Source of the DNA: Actinomycetota bacterium
Lineage (GTDB): Bacteria > Actinomycetota > Thermoleophilia > Gaiellales > F1-60-MAGs149
Direction: 5' to 3'
Length of the DNA stretch: 64,000 bases
NCBI GenBank assembly: GCA_026392355.1
Contig: JAPLCF010000031.1
Location: 1 to 64,000, forward strand
Shown here one piece after another: positions 1-9,726 of the stretch (within the stretch, counting starts at the first letter, position 1; every line of letters begins with the position of its first letter). The notes below the pieces were generated by a model. The model made no database searches. It saw nothing but the letters and a program-made list of their open reading frames with translations, and was not told where the DNA came from. Both the position numbers and the translations under genes were made by a program.

Positions 1-1
1 C

Positions 2-2092
<2,091 letters not shown>

Positions 2093-2104
2093 TCACCGTC
2101 GTCG

Positions 2105-2134
2105 CCCGGGTCGGCCATCGTGCCGGCCCGGGTT
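2105..2134. terminator. Hairpin between convergent katG and amidotransferase genes
   Basis: An 11-bp stem (CCCGGGTCGGC paired with GCCGGCCCGGG, one G-U pair) with a 6-nt loop lies 12 bases after the katG stop, in the gap before the end of the minus-strand gene at 2158. There is no U-tract, only TTGATG after it. Probably a bidirectional terminator. Confidence 0.6.
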
Positions 2135-2157
2135 GATGATGACGTGGCGTCGGCGGG

Positions 2158-2901
2158 CTACCGTTGCGCGGCGCGTTCGCGCGCGGCGTCGACGAGGTCC
2201 TGAAACGGTCCGAGCCAGCGCTCGTCACGCCGCCACATGAACTCGTTGTGCCACTGCAGGCCGACCGCGTAGGGCGCGTCGGGTGCGCTCTCCGTTGCCT
2301 CGATCACGCCATCCTCGGCACGTGCCACGGGGCGGAGGCGCTCGCCGGTGCGCGCCACGGCCTGGTGATGGAACGAGTTGATTAGCGGCTCACCACTGCC
2401 GATCCAGCCTGCGAGGCGACTGCCGGGCTCGACCTCGAGCTGGTGCCAGTGCTCGCCCGGCGCGGCTTCGGCGTACTCGACCCAGTCGACCATGTGCGTG
2501 CGCGATTTGGGGTGTTGCGAGGGGACGTCCTGCGTGAGCGCACCGCCGTCGGCGACGGCAAGTACCTGGCTGCCGCGGCAGATGCCGAGGATCGGCACGC
2601 CCTGCTCAAGCGAGGCCTTGGCAATGCCGATTTCGAACGCGTCGTGCTCCGGTGGCACCGTGTTGACCGTAGGGTGGCGCTCCTCGCCGTAGTGCGACGG
2701 ATCGACGTCTTCGCCGCCGGTGAGCACCACGCCATCGAGATCCTCGAGCAGCTCATCGATGTCGCCGGGCGGGGTATCCCGCGGCAGGGCGATCACGAGC
2801 GCGCCCGCGGCGGTGAGCGCCTCGCGGAAGTTGCGCTCGACAGGAATCAGCAGTGGATCGGTCAGCTCGAGCGTGACACCAATGCGGGGGCGACGGGACA
2901 T
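2158..2901 (-). CDS. Gamma-glutamyl-gamma-aminobutyrate hydrolase-like class I glutamine amidotransferase (peptidase C26)
   Basis: 247 residues, the normal size for the PuuD/peptidase C26 family, which hydrolyses gamma-glutamyl amides such as gamma-glutamyl-GABA. The nucleophile is C108 in GICRGSQ, and the His/Glu pair is H218 and E220 in LQWHNE. The early LTGGEDVDPSHYG motif is also typical of the family. The substrate cannot be read from sequence. The start is supported by TAGCGT (2908-2913, minus strand) ending 6 nt before the ATG, suggesting a leaderless mRNA. It stands alone, convergent with katG and divergent from the MMPL gene. Confidence 0.85.
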   Translation of the reverse strand: MSRRPRIGVTLELTDPLLIPVERNFREALTAAGALVIALPRDTPPGDIDELLEDLDGVVLTGGEDVDPSHYGEERHPTVNTVPPEHDAFEIGIAKASLEQGVPILGICRGSQVLAVADGGALTQDVPSQHPKSRTHMVDWVEYAEAAPGEHWHQLEVEPGSRLAGWIGSGEPLINSFHHQAVARTGERLRPVARAEDGVIEATESAPDAPYAVGLQWHNEFMWRRDERWLGPFQDLVDAARERAAQR

Positions 2902-3049
2902 GCGGGCACGCTATCGCAAACCGTGACACTGCCGCAATGGTGATGGTGGGGAACCCGCGCATCCCAACGAACGGCGCAGCAGATACGGCATACTCATGTC
3001 AGATAGCGGTCCGACACCGCGCGCCCCTCGATCCTCGCCGGAGTACACG

Positions 3050-5257
3050 ATGACCGCCACCACACCGCCCGCTAAGTCTGGCCTCCTCGCCCGCCTCACG
3101 CGCTCGATCGCCGCGCACCCGTGGCGCACGATCGGCATCTGGGTGCTGATCATCGTGGGCATCTTCGCCGCCGCCGGCACCATCGGCGGCCAGCTGCAGA
3201 ACAAGTTCACGATCCCGAACTCTGACGCGCAGAAGGCCACCGACCTGCTGCAGAAGCAGTTCCCGGCGCGCGCTGGCGACTCCGCCACGATCGTCTTCCA
3301 CACCGATGGCAAGCTCACCGACGCGCAGAACAAGGCGACCGTCGAGAAGGTCATCGCCGCAGCGAAGTCCGCTGATCGCGTGACGGGCGCAGGCGACCCG
3401 TTCACGCAAGAGAGCGGCGCCATCTCGCCGGAGGGCAACGTCGGCTTCGTCGACGTCCAGTTTGATGGGCAGGGCTGGGACCTCCCCGCCAACGTCATCC
3501 CCGACTTCAAGGACGCCACGACAGCGGCCGCCGCCGGTAGCTCGGTCCAGATCGCGTACACCGGCCAGGCCGTGCAGGAGCAGCCGCAGCAGGGTGCCTC
3601 CGAGCTGATCGGCATTGGCGTGGCGATCATCATCCTGCTGATCGTCTTCGGCACGCTGCTCCCCGCGCTGATCCCGATCTTCCTCGCCATCCTCGCGGTG
3701 GCGCTCGGCATTTCGATCCTCACGATCGCCGCGGGCTTCACCGACTTCAACACGATCACGCCGATCCTCGCCTCGATGATCGGCCTTGGCGTGGGCATTG
3801 ACTACTCGCTCTTTATCCTCACGCGCTTCCGCCAGGCTCTGCACGACGGTGCGACGCCGAAGGAGGCTGCCGCGGTGGCCGCCTCGACCGCCGGCCGTGC
3901 GGTCATCTTCGCCGGCGCGACGGTCGCGATCTCGGTCGTCGGACTCGTCACGATCGGGCTCGATTTCCTCACCAAGATGGGCATCGGCGCGTCGCTGTCG
4001 GTGCTCACGAGCGTCGCCATCGCGGTCACGCTGCTGCCGGCTGTGCTGGCACTGCTCGGCCACAAGGTCGATCGTCTCAAGATCCCGTTCATCAAGACGC
4101 CCGACGACTCGCTCGCGGCTGCCAAGAAGACGGCAGTGGCGCGCTGGGGTCGTTACGTGACCAGCCATGCCTGGGTGTTCCTGATCGTGCCGCTCGCCGT
4201 CATGCTGCTGTTTGCCGCGCCTGTGGTGCGCGTCCAGCTCGGCGCCGCCGATGCCGGTACGGCTCCGAAGTCGACCACGCAGCGCGTGGCCTATGACTGG
4301 CTGGCCGAGGGCTTTGGCCCGGGCTTCAACGGCCCGCTGATCGTCGCCGTCGACACCAAGGGCGACACGGCCGCGGCCGACACGCTGCAGAAGGCAATCG
4401 CCGAGACGCCCAACGTCGCGGCCGTCACGCCGGCGATCTCCAGCCCGAATAACCAGGCGGCGATCATCACGGTCTACGCCAAGAGCTCACCGCAGGACAT
4501 CGAAACAACCGACCTTGTGGACACGCTACGGGCCACCACGATTCCCGATGCACTCAAGGGCACGGGGGCCACGGCCTACGTTGGCGGCTCGACTGCGGCG
4601 TTCGAGGACATCTCCGCGACGATCTACTCGAATATCCCGTGGTTCCTCCTGTTCGTCGTGGGCATCACCGTCGTGATCCTGACGATGGCATTCCGCAGCG
4701 TCATCATCTCGATCAAGGCTGCACTCACGACGATTCTCTCGTGCGCGGCAGCCTTCGGCATCCTCACGCTCGTGTTCCAGGAGGGCTACGGCGCCAGCCT
4801 GATCGGTCTTGACAAGACCGGCCCGATCGAATCGTTCCTACCCGTGATCGTCTTCGCCCTGATCTTCGGCCTGTCGATGGACTACGAGGTGTTTCTCGTG
4901 TCGCGCATCCGCGAGGCCTTCGTGGGTGGTGATACGCCGCGCGAGGCGGTCACCGACGGCGTCGCCACGATCGGTCGCGTCATTATCGCGGCCGCGTTGA
5001 TCATGGCCTCGGTGTTCTTCGCCTTCATGACGGGCGTCGATCGCACGATCAAGGAGTTCGGTCTCGCCCTCGGCCTGGCGATCATCCTTGACGCGTTCGT
5101 GATTCGCCTGACGCTCGTGCCGGCACTGATGCATCTGCTCAACCAGAACGCCTGGTGGATCCCGCGCTGGCTGGACAAGGTCCTACCGAAACTGACGATC
5201 GAAGCACCCGAGGAGCGCGGTCACACGGAGACGACCGCGCACCCGCACGAGTCGTAA
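3050..5257 (+). CDS. MMPL/RND-family membrane transporter
   Basis: A large integral membrane protein of the RND superfamily, MMPL branch, that exports lipids or hydrophobic compounds using the proton gradient. It has the duplicated architecture: an N-terminal TM helix (AHPWRTIGIWVLIIVG), an extracytoplasmic domain, a five-helix block, a second extracytoplasmic domain and a second block. The Asp-Tyr pairs expected in TM4 and TM10 are seen in GLGVGIDYSLFILTRFR and GLSMDYEVFLVSRIR. An in-frame ATG lies further upstream at 2996 (753 aa), but the ATG at 3050 is preceded by GGAG and gives the usual family N-terminus, so I prefer 3050 (735 aa). The substrate is unknown. It is convergent with the TerC gene across a paired-hairpin element. 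Confidence 0.88.
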   Translation: MTATTPPAKSGLLARLTRSIAAHPWRTIGIWVLIIVGIFAAAGTIGGQLQNKFTIPNSDAQKATDLLQKQFPARAGDSATIVFHTDGKLTDAQNKATVEKVIAAAKSADRVTGAGDPFTQESGAISPEGNVGFVDVQFDGQGWDLPANVIPDFKDATTAAAAGSSVQIAYTGQAVQEQPQQGASELIGIGVAIIILLIVFGTLLPALIPIFLAILAVALGISILTIAAGFTDFNTITPILASMIGLGVGIDYSLFILTRFRQALHDGATPKEAAAVAASTAGRAVIFAGATVAISVVGLVTIGLDFLTKMGIGASLSVLTSVAIAVTLLPAVLALLGHKVDRLKIPFIKTPDDSLAAAKKTAVARWGRYVTSHAWVFLIVPLAVMLLFAAPVVRVQLGAADAGTAPKSTTQRVAYDWLAEGFGPGFNGPLIVAVDTKGDTAAADTLQKAIAETPNVAAVTPAISSPNNQAAIITVYAKSSPQDIETTDLVDTLRATTIPDALKGTGATAYVGGSTAAFEDISATIYSNIPWFLLFVVGITVVILTMAFRSVIISIKAALTTILSCAAAFGILTLVFQEGYGASLIGLDKTGPIESFLPVIVFALIFGLSMDYEVFLVSRIREAFVGGDTPREAVTDGVATIGRVIIAAALIMASVFFAFMTGVDRTIKEFGLALGLAIILDAFVIRLTLVPALMHLLNQNAWWIPRWLDKVLPKLTIEAPEERGHTETTAHPHES

Positions 5258-5258
5258 C

Positions 5259-5326
5259 GGACAGATTGGGTCCGGATCCGTTCTGTCCACCTGAGGGACA
5301 GTTTGGATCCGGATCCAGATTGTCCC
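5259..5326. repeat. Paired palindromes filling a convergent 70-bp gap (copy 1)
   Basis: Two palindromes, 5259-5288 and 5295-5326, are centred on GGTCC/GGATCC and GGATCC/GGATCC respectively. Their centres are 37 bp apart and they occupy almost the whole 70-bp gap between two stop codons. Stems include G-U pairs (for example 5303/5318), as expected for RNA hairpins. The same arrangement recurs at 9660-9722, and a single unit at 26121-26150. Likely a bidirectional terminator module; no U-tract. Confidence 0.8.
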
Positions 5327-5327
5327 G

Positions 5328-6260
5328 TTAGCCGTGCGCGCGCTGCTCGCCGCGGCGGTTCGCACGCACGCTGGCGAGGATGCCAATGCCGAGGATCGTC
5401 AAGATCACTCCGAGGCTGATGAGCGGCGGCATGTGGTACCAGTGCGAGATGATCATCTTGAAGCCGACCCAGCCGAGCACGATCGCTAGGGTGGGCTGCA
5501 GGTAGACAAAGCGCTCGAGTGACGTCGCGATGGCGAAGTAGAGCGTCCGCAGCCCGAGGAGAGCAAAGGCGTTGGCAGCGAGGACGATGAACGGATCGTC
5601 GGTGATCGCGTAGATCGCAGGCACCGAGTCGACGGCGAACATCAGGTCGAAGAACGCGAGGGCCAGCAGTGCGACGAAGAGGGGGGTGAACAGCCGCTTG
5701 CCGTTTTCCTTGACCGTCATCGACGAGCCGCGGAAGTCCTCGGTCATCGGGATCACGCGACGCATCAGCGTGAGGATCTTGCTGTCCTCGGGATGCTCGG
5801 TCGTGTCGGTGTGGCGGGCCATGCGAATGCCCGTGATGATCAGGAACGCACCGAAGATGAACGGCATCCACCAGAACGCCTCGAGCAGTGCGCCGCCAAT
5901 GCCGATCAGGACGCCGCGCAGGACGATCGCCATGATGACGCCCCAGAACAGGGCGCGATAGCGCAGCTCGTTCGGCACGGCGAGCGCGGCGAACAGGATC
6001 GCGAATACCGCGACGTTGTCGATCGACAGGCTGTACTCGACCAGATAGCCGGTGAAGAACTCCGTTCCGACGGTCGGGCCGAGCAGCACCCAGATGGCCA
6101 CGCCAAAGGCGATGCCGAGACTGCCCCAGATCCCAGTCCAAATAAACGCCTCGCGGGTGGGGATCTCCTTGTCGCTGCGGTGGAAGACGAACAGGTCCAG
6201 CACGAGCGCCGTAATCACGACAACGGGGAGTGCGATCCAGAGAAGGGTGGCGTTATCCAT
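5328..6260 (-). CDS. TerC family integral membrane protein
   Basis: 310 residues with about eight or nine hydrophobic helices. The conserved acidic motifs of the TerC/Alx family are present: EYSLSIDNVAVFAI in the first half and FDLMFAVDSVPAIYAI in the second. Members have been linked to tellurite resistance and, more recently, to manganese export. Function here is inferred from family only. The intergenic stretch upstream is just 59 bp, so there is no room for the manganese riboswitch that precedes some family members. The gene follows the small 91-aa gene on the same strand. Confidence 0.9.
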   Translation of the reverse strand: MDNATLLWIALPVVVITALVLDLFVFHRSDKEIPTREAFIWTGIWGSLGIAFGVAIWVLLGPTVGTEFFTGYLVEYSLSIDNVAVFAILFAALAVPNELRYRALFWGVIMAIVLRGVLIGIGGALLEAFWWMPFIFGAFLIITGIRMARHTDTTEHPEDSKILTLMRRVIPMTEDFRGSSMTVKENGKRLFTPLFVALLALAFFDLMFAVDSVPAIYAITDDPFIVLAANAFALLGLRTLYFAIATSLERFVYLQPTLAIVLGWVGFKMIISHWYHMPPLISLGVILTILGIGILASVRANRRGEQRAHG

Positions 6261-6319
6261 CAGTAGGTCGCCCTAATCATGCCCTGTTTTTCGCGGGATG
6301 CCCGCAAACGGACGGCGCG

Positions 6320-6595
6320 TTACTTGAGACCTTGGCGCGCCTCGCGCACCAAGGCCACGCACTCGGGGTAGATCACCGTGATCGCGGCACGCAATTGCGC
6401 GGCCTGCTCCTCCGGCGTACCGGTCGGCGTCAGCTGCCCGATGGCAGCGGTCGTCATCTGCACGGCCAGATGAATCGCGTTGTCGGCAAACGCAACGCTC
6501 TGGCTCTCCTGGGCCTGCTCGGCGAACTGGCGCATGGCGTTGTTGAGGTCGTCGGGATCGAACATCCCGCCGAAGCCGAAAGGGTTCTCGCTCAT
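6320..6595 (-). CDS. Small conserved-looking hypothetical protein (91 aa)
   Basis: Not recognised. It is a soluble, mostly helical 91-residue protein with a glycine/phenylalanine-rich N-terminus (ENPFGFGGMFDPDD) followed by amphipathic helices. There is no signal peptide or membrane segment. The start is supported by TAGGAT (minus strand, 6602-6607) ending 6 nt before the ATG. It sits between the cyclophilin and terC genes on the same strand, 9 bp after the cyclophilin gene's start-side neighbour boundary, and could form an operon with terC. Confidence 0.65.
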   Translation of the reverse strand: MSENPFGFGGMFDPDDLNNAMRQFAEQAQESQSVAFADNAIHLAVQMTTAAIGQLTPTGTPEEQAAQLRAAITVIYPECVALVREARQGLK

Positions 6596-6604
6596 ATCCG
6601 GATC

Positions 6605-7330
6605 CTACTTTGTCTCTGACAGTCGCGCAGTCCAGATGTACACCGGCTCGACCGGCGGACCATCGGCCACGCCGAGCTGGTCGATCTTCTTCAACGTCTC
6701 GGCCGAGGCGTCATCGGTGACATGGCCGACGACGGCGTAGAGCGGCTCGAGCATCGCACCTCCCGACTCTGTCGACACGATGAAGAACTGCGAGCCGGCA
6801 GTGCCGGGAGGCTCGTTACCCGCCTTGGCCATGGCGACGTCGCCGTTCTTGTAGCGGTAATCGCTCGGGGGTGCAGAGTCGACGGTAAAGCCGGGGCCGC
6901 CCGAGCCATCGCCAGCGGGGTCGCCGCCCTGGACGACGAAGCCAGGCACGACGCGATGGAACGAGAGGCCGTCGTAGAAGCCCGAGCGCGCGAGTGCGGC
7001 AAACGAGGACGTGGCCGACCCGCCCGTGGTCGGATCGAGCGTCATCGTGATCGGGCCACACGAGGTGACCATCGTCACCGTCCAGTTAGCGGTGGGCGGG
7101 ACGAGCGGATCTGGCAGTGCCTCCTCGTACGTGGGCTTCTGCTCCTTGGCGTAGGGCGGCACGGTGTGGTCACAGCCGTCGGCGCCAGGGCTCAAGGCAG
7201 GTGCCGCACCCGTCGACTCGGGCGGTGTCTGGACCGTCGAGGTGGTCTCGCCACCACGACCGGGCACGCTGCACGCGGCGAGCAGGCCGGCGGTGAGGAG
7301 CGCGAGGACGAGCGGTGCGAAACGACGCAT
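6605..7330 (-). CDS. Cyclophilin-type peptidyl-prolyl isomerase lipoprotein
   Basis: Prolyl cis-trans isomerase expected to fold proteins outside the cytoplasmic membrane. The N-terminus is a lipoprotein signal with a lipobox, LLAAC, putting the lipidated Cys at residue 20. After a Pro/Thr-rich linker comes the cyclophilin domain (about residues 80-240), with FHRVVPGFVVQGGDP and GSQFFIVSTE, the two best-conserved blocks around the active site. The start codon shares a base with the stop of the upstream M42 peptidase gene, so the two are almost certainly cotranscribed and translationally coupled. Confidence 0.92.
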   Translation of the reverse strand: MRRFAPLVLALLTAGLLAACSVPGRGGETTSTVQTPPESTGAAPALSPGADGCDHTVPPYAKEQKPTYEEALPDPLVPPTANWTVTMVTSCGPITMTLDPTTGGSATSSFAALARSGFYDGLSFHRVVPGFVVQGGDPAGDGSGGPGFTVDSAPPSDYRYKNGDVAMAKAGNEPPGTAGSQFFIVSTESGGAMLEPLYAVVGHVTDDASAETLKKIDQLGVADGPPVEPVYIWTARLSETK

Positions 7331-8382
7331 CAGGCCAGCGACTCCGGCGTGGCGGCCAGGCAGTACGCGGCCATCAGCGCGGCGGTTGCCTCGAGGTCGT
7401 CGAGGTCGCAGACCTCGGCGGGGGAGTGCATGTGGCGCAGTGGAATGCCGAGCAGCGCAGCGCGCAGGCTGCGCACCGAGGCCAGCGTGTTGTCGACGTC
7501 GGTGTGCGTCGAGCCGCCGGGCATGGCCTCCATGCCGTAGGCAATACCGTTCGCCTCGGCCAGCTCGATCAGCGTCGCCGCCACGGTCTCGTCGAGACCG
7601 AGACCGCGCGTGATGATGGTGCCCGAGCCGAGCTTCTGCGGGCCGGTCTGGCCCTTGTCGATCGAGGGGACGTCGGCCGCGTGGGTGACGTCGATCACGA
7701 TCGAGACGGCAGGCTGGACTGCCTCGGTGACGAGGCGCGCACCCTCACCGAGCGTCTCCTCGAGCACGCAGCCCGTGGCAACGACGCGGACGGTGGGATT
7801 GCCTGCCGCGACGCGGCGGAGCGCCTCGAGTGCCGCCCAGGCACCGACGCGGTCGTCGAGCGCACGCGAGGTAAGGCGGGAGCCCATCAGCTGCACGGGT
7901 CCACTACCGACGATGGCGTCGTCACCGACGCGCACCACGGAGCGGGCCTCGTCGCCGTCCTTGGCGCCAATGTCGAGCCAGAGTTCCTTCATCTCGGTGC
8001 CTGACGTGCGCTCGCTGCCCTTCTGCAGGTGAATCGGCACGCTGCCAATCACGCCGGGGATGTCACCGTTCTTGGTGCGAATCGAGCACGGCTGGCCGAC
8101 CAGCACGCGCGGATCCCAACCGCCGAGGCCACGGACGCGCAGCACGCCGTCCTCCTCGATGTGCGTGACGATCAGGCCGATCTGGTCGATATGGCCCAGC
8201 ATCAGCACCGCCGGAGCGTCTTCGGGGCCGACGCTGGCAATCGCGTTGCCGATGCGGTCACGCGTGACGGTGGCGAACTCGCCGGCCATCGCGGCCCACA
8301 GGTCGGCGGCCTCGCGCTCACGGCCGGAGGGGCCATGGGCTTCGAGCAGCTGGAAGAGACGGTCTCGTGCGGCGGTGTCCAT
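7330..8382 (-). CDS. M42 family metallo-aminopeptidase
   Basis: Cytoplasmic dinuclear-metal aminopeptidase of the M42 (FrvX/glutamyl aminopeptidase/PepA) family, about 350 residues. The metal ligands and acidic catalytic residues appear in the family order: His and Asp in GHIDQIG, Asp in ALDDRVGAW, the catalytic Glu pair in LEETLGEGA, and the final His in STHTDVDN. An upstream in-frame ATG exists, but the ATG at 8382 is preceded at 7 nt by TAGCCT (minus strand, 8390-8395), so a leaderless start there is preferred. The fabF-like gene diverges from it only 23 bp away. Confidence 0.9.
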   Translation of the reverse strand: MDTAARDRLFQLLEAHGPSGREREAADLWAAMAGEFATVTRDRIGNAIASVGPEDAPAVLMLGHIDQIGLIVTHIEEDGVLRVRGLGGWDPRVLVGQPCSIRTKNGDIPGVIGSVPIHLQKGSERTSGTEMKELWLDIGAKDGDEARSVVRVGDDAIVGSGPVQLMGSRLTSRALDDRVGAWAALEALRRVAAGNPTVRVVATGCVLEETLGEGARLVTEAVQPAVSIVIDVTHAADVPSIDKGQTGPQKLGSGTIITRGLGLDETVAATLIELAEANGIAYGMEAMPGGSTHTDVDNTLASVRSLRAALLGIPLRHMHSPAEVCDLDDLEATAALMAAYCLAATPESLA

Positions 8383-8389
8383 GCCGCGC

Positions 8390-8399
8390 AGGCTAACAT
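8390..8399. promoter_or_regulatory. Overlapping divergent -10 boxes for the M42 peptidase and fabF-like genes
   Basis: TAGCCT on the minus strand (8390-8395) ends 7 nt before the ATG at 8382, and TAACAT on the plus strand (8394-8399) ends 6 nt before the ATG at 8406. The two hexamers overlap by 2 bp, so the two promoters probably compete for polymerase. Confidence 0.6.
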
Positions 8400-8405
8400 C
8401 ACCGT

Positions 8406-9656
8406 ATGGGAGGGGTTGGAGCATCGCGAGTTGTGATCACCGGTATCGGGATCCTGTCCCCGGTCGGCCTCGATACCGCCTCCTCGTGGAGCGCGCTCCT
8501 TGCCGGCCAGTCCGGCGTCGCCCCGATCCAGGGGTTTGACCCCGAGCGCATCGAGACCAAGATCGCGTGCGAGATCAAGGGCTTCGACCCCGAGTCGGTG
8601 ATGGAGAAGAAAGAGGCGCGCAAGCTCGACCGCTGCAGCCTTGTCGCCGTCGCCGCCGCGCGCGAGGCGTGGGCGCAGAGCGGAGCGGTCATGGACGATC
8701 CCGAGCGCGTCGGTGTGATCGTCGGCAGCGCCTTCGGCGGCGCCGCCACGATCGAGGGCGGCATGCACACGATGTTTGAGAAGGGCCCGCATCGCATTGG
8801 CCCGCACCTGCACGGCGCGATGCTCGTCGATACGCCGGGCTTCGAGATCGCTCGCGACCTAGGCGCCCTCGGCACCAACTTCTCGGTCACCGCAGCCTGC
8901 GCCACAGGGGCTAGCGCGATCGGCGTCGCCGTTGACCTCGTCGCGAGCGGCAACATGGATATCTGCCTGGCGGGCGGCGTCGACACGCTGATCACCGAGT
9001 ACATCCTCGGCGGCTTCTGCAACATGAAGGTGCTCGGCTCGCCGCGCGAGGGCGAAGACGTGACGACCGCGTCGCGCCCGTTCGACGTCACGCGTGATGG
9101 CTTCGTGCTCGGCGAGGGCGCCACCGTCGTGGTGCTCGAGCGCGAGGAGGACGCCCGCGCCCGCGGGGCGGAGATCATCGCCGAGGTCGTTTCGTGGGCC
9201 GTGACCAACGACGCGTACCACATTGCCGCGCCGCGAGAAGACTGCGTCGGCATCGATCGCATGTTCACGACGGCGCTCCGGCGCGGCGACATCTCGCCGG
9301 CCGAGGTGGGGTACATCAACCCCCACGGCACCGGCACGCAGGCCAACGATCGCCTCGAAACACAGTCGATCCGCACGGTTTTCGGTGCCGCTGCCGACGC
9401 CTTGGCGGTCTCGTCGACGAAGTCGATGACCGGCCATCAGATGGGTGCTGCTGGCGCCTTCGAGGTGGCCGTCGCTGCCCTCGCAGTACAGCAGCGCACG
9501 GTGCCACCGACGATCAATCTGCGCGACGCCGATCCGCTCTGCGACCTCGACTACGTGGCAGAGGGCGAGCGTGCGCTGCCGAACCTCGACGTCGCCGTGT
9601 CGTGTTCGATCGGCCTAGGCGGCCACAACGCCGCCGTCGTCCTGCGCCGCGTCTGA
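8406..9656 (+). CDS. fabF: 3-oxoacyl-[ACP] synthase II (FabF-like)
   Basis: Condensing enzyme that extends acyl-ACP with malonyl-ACP in fatty-acid synthesis. 416 residues, typical for KAS II. The Cys-His-His catalytic triad is complete: C165 in AACATGAS, H307 in NPHGTGTQ and H344 in TGHQMGAAGA. The ATG at 8406 gives the usual short N-terminus before RVVITGIG. It lacks a Shine-Dalgarno motif but has TAACAT ending 6 nt upstream, pointing to a leaderless mRNA. The gene stands alone rather than in a fab cluster, so a dedicated role in another lipid pathway cannot be excluded. Confidence 0.93.
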   Translation: MGGVGASRVVITGIGILSPVGLDTASSWSALLAGQSGVAPIQGFDPERIETKIACEIKGFDPESVMEKKEARKLDRCSLVAVAAAREAWAQSGAVMDDPERVGVIVGSAFGGAATIEGGMHTMFEKGPHRIGPHLHGAMLVDTPGFEIARDLGALGTNFSVTAACATGASAIGVAVDLVASGNMDICLAGGVDTLITEYILGGFCNMKVLGSPREGEDVTTASRPFDVTRDGFVLGEGATVVVLEREEDARARGAEIIAEVVSWAVTNDAYHIAAPREDCVGIDRMFTTALRRGDISPAEVGYINPHGTGTQANDRLETQSIRTVFGAAADALAVSSTKSMTGHQMGAAGAFEVAVAALAVQQRTVPPTINLRDADPLCDLDYVAEGERALPNLDVAVSCSIGLGGHNAAVVLRRV

Positions 9657-9659
9657 CGT

Positions 9660-9722
9660 TGCAGATCTGGACCCGGGTCCAGATCTGCACGAACTTGGCG
9701 AATTTGGACCCGGGTCCAGATT
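9660..9722. repeat. Paired palindromes filling a convergent 70-bp gap (copy 2)
   Basis: 9660-9689 is a perfect 30-bp palindrome centred on GACCC/GGGTC; 9701-9722 is a second palindrome centred on GGACCC/GGGTCC. Centres are 37 bp apart and the gap between the two stop codons is 70 bp, exactly as at 5258-5327. In the second unit a T-A pair of copy 1 (5308/5313) is replaced by C-G (9709/9714), while the T-G wobble is retained (9704/9719). Confidence 0.82.
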
Positions 9723-9726
9723 GGCG

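Noticed and set aside
2971..3049. TetR-type operator and promoter before the MMPL gene (TGTC...GACA symmetry near 2997-3016)
   Set aside because: The symmetry is only 4 bp at each end and no clear -35/-10 pair was found, so it is not reported as a feature.
6261..6319. Manganese riboswitch (yybP-ykoY) before the TerC gene
   Set aside because: Only 59 bp separate it from the neighbouring gene, and the short GCGGG hairpin there does not resemble the riboswitch.
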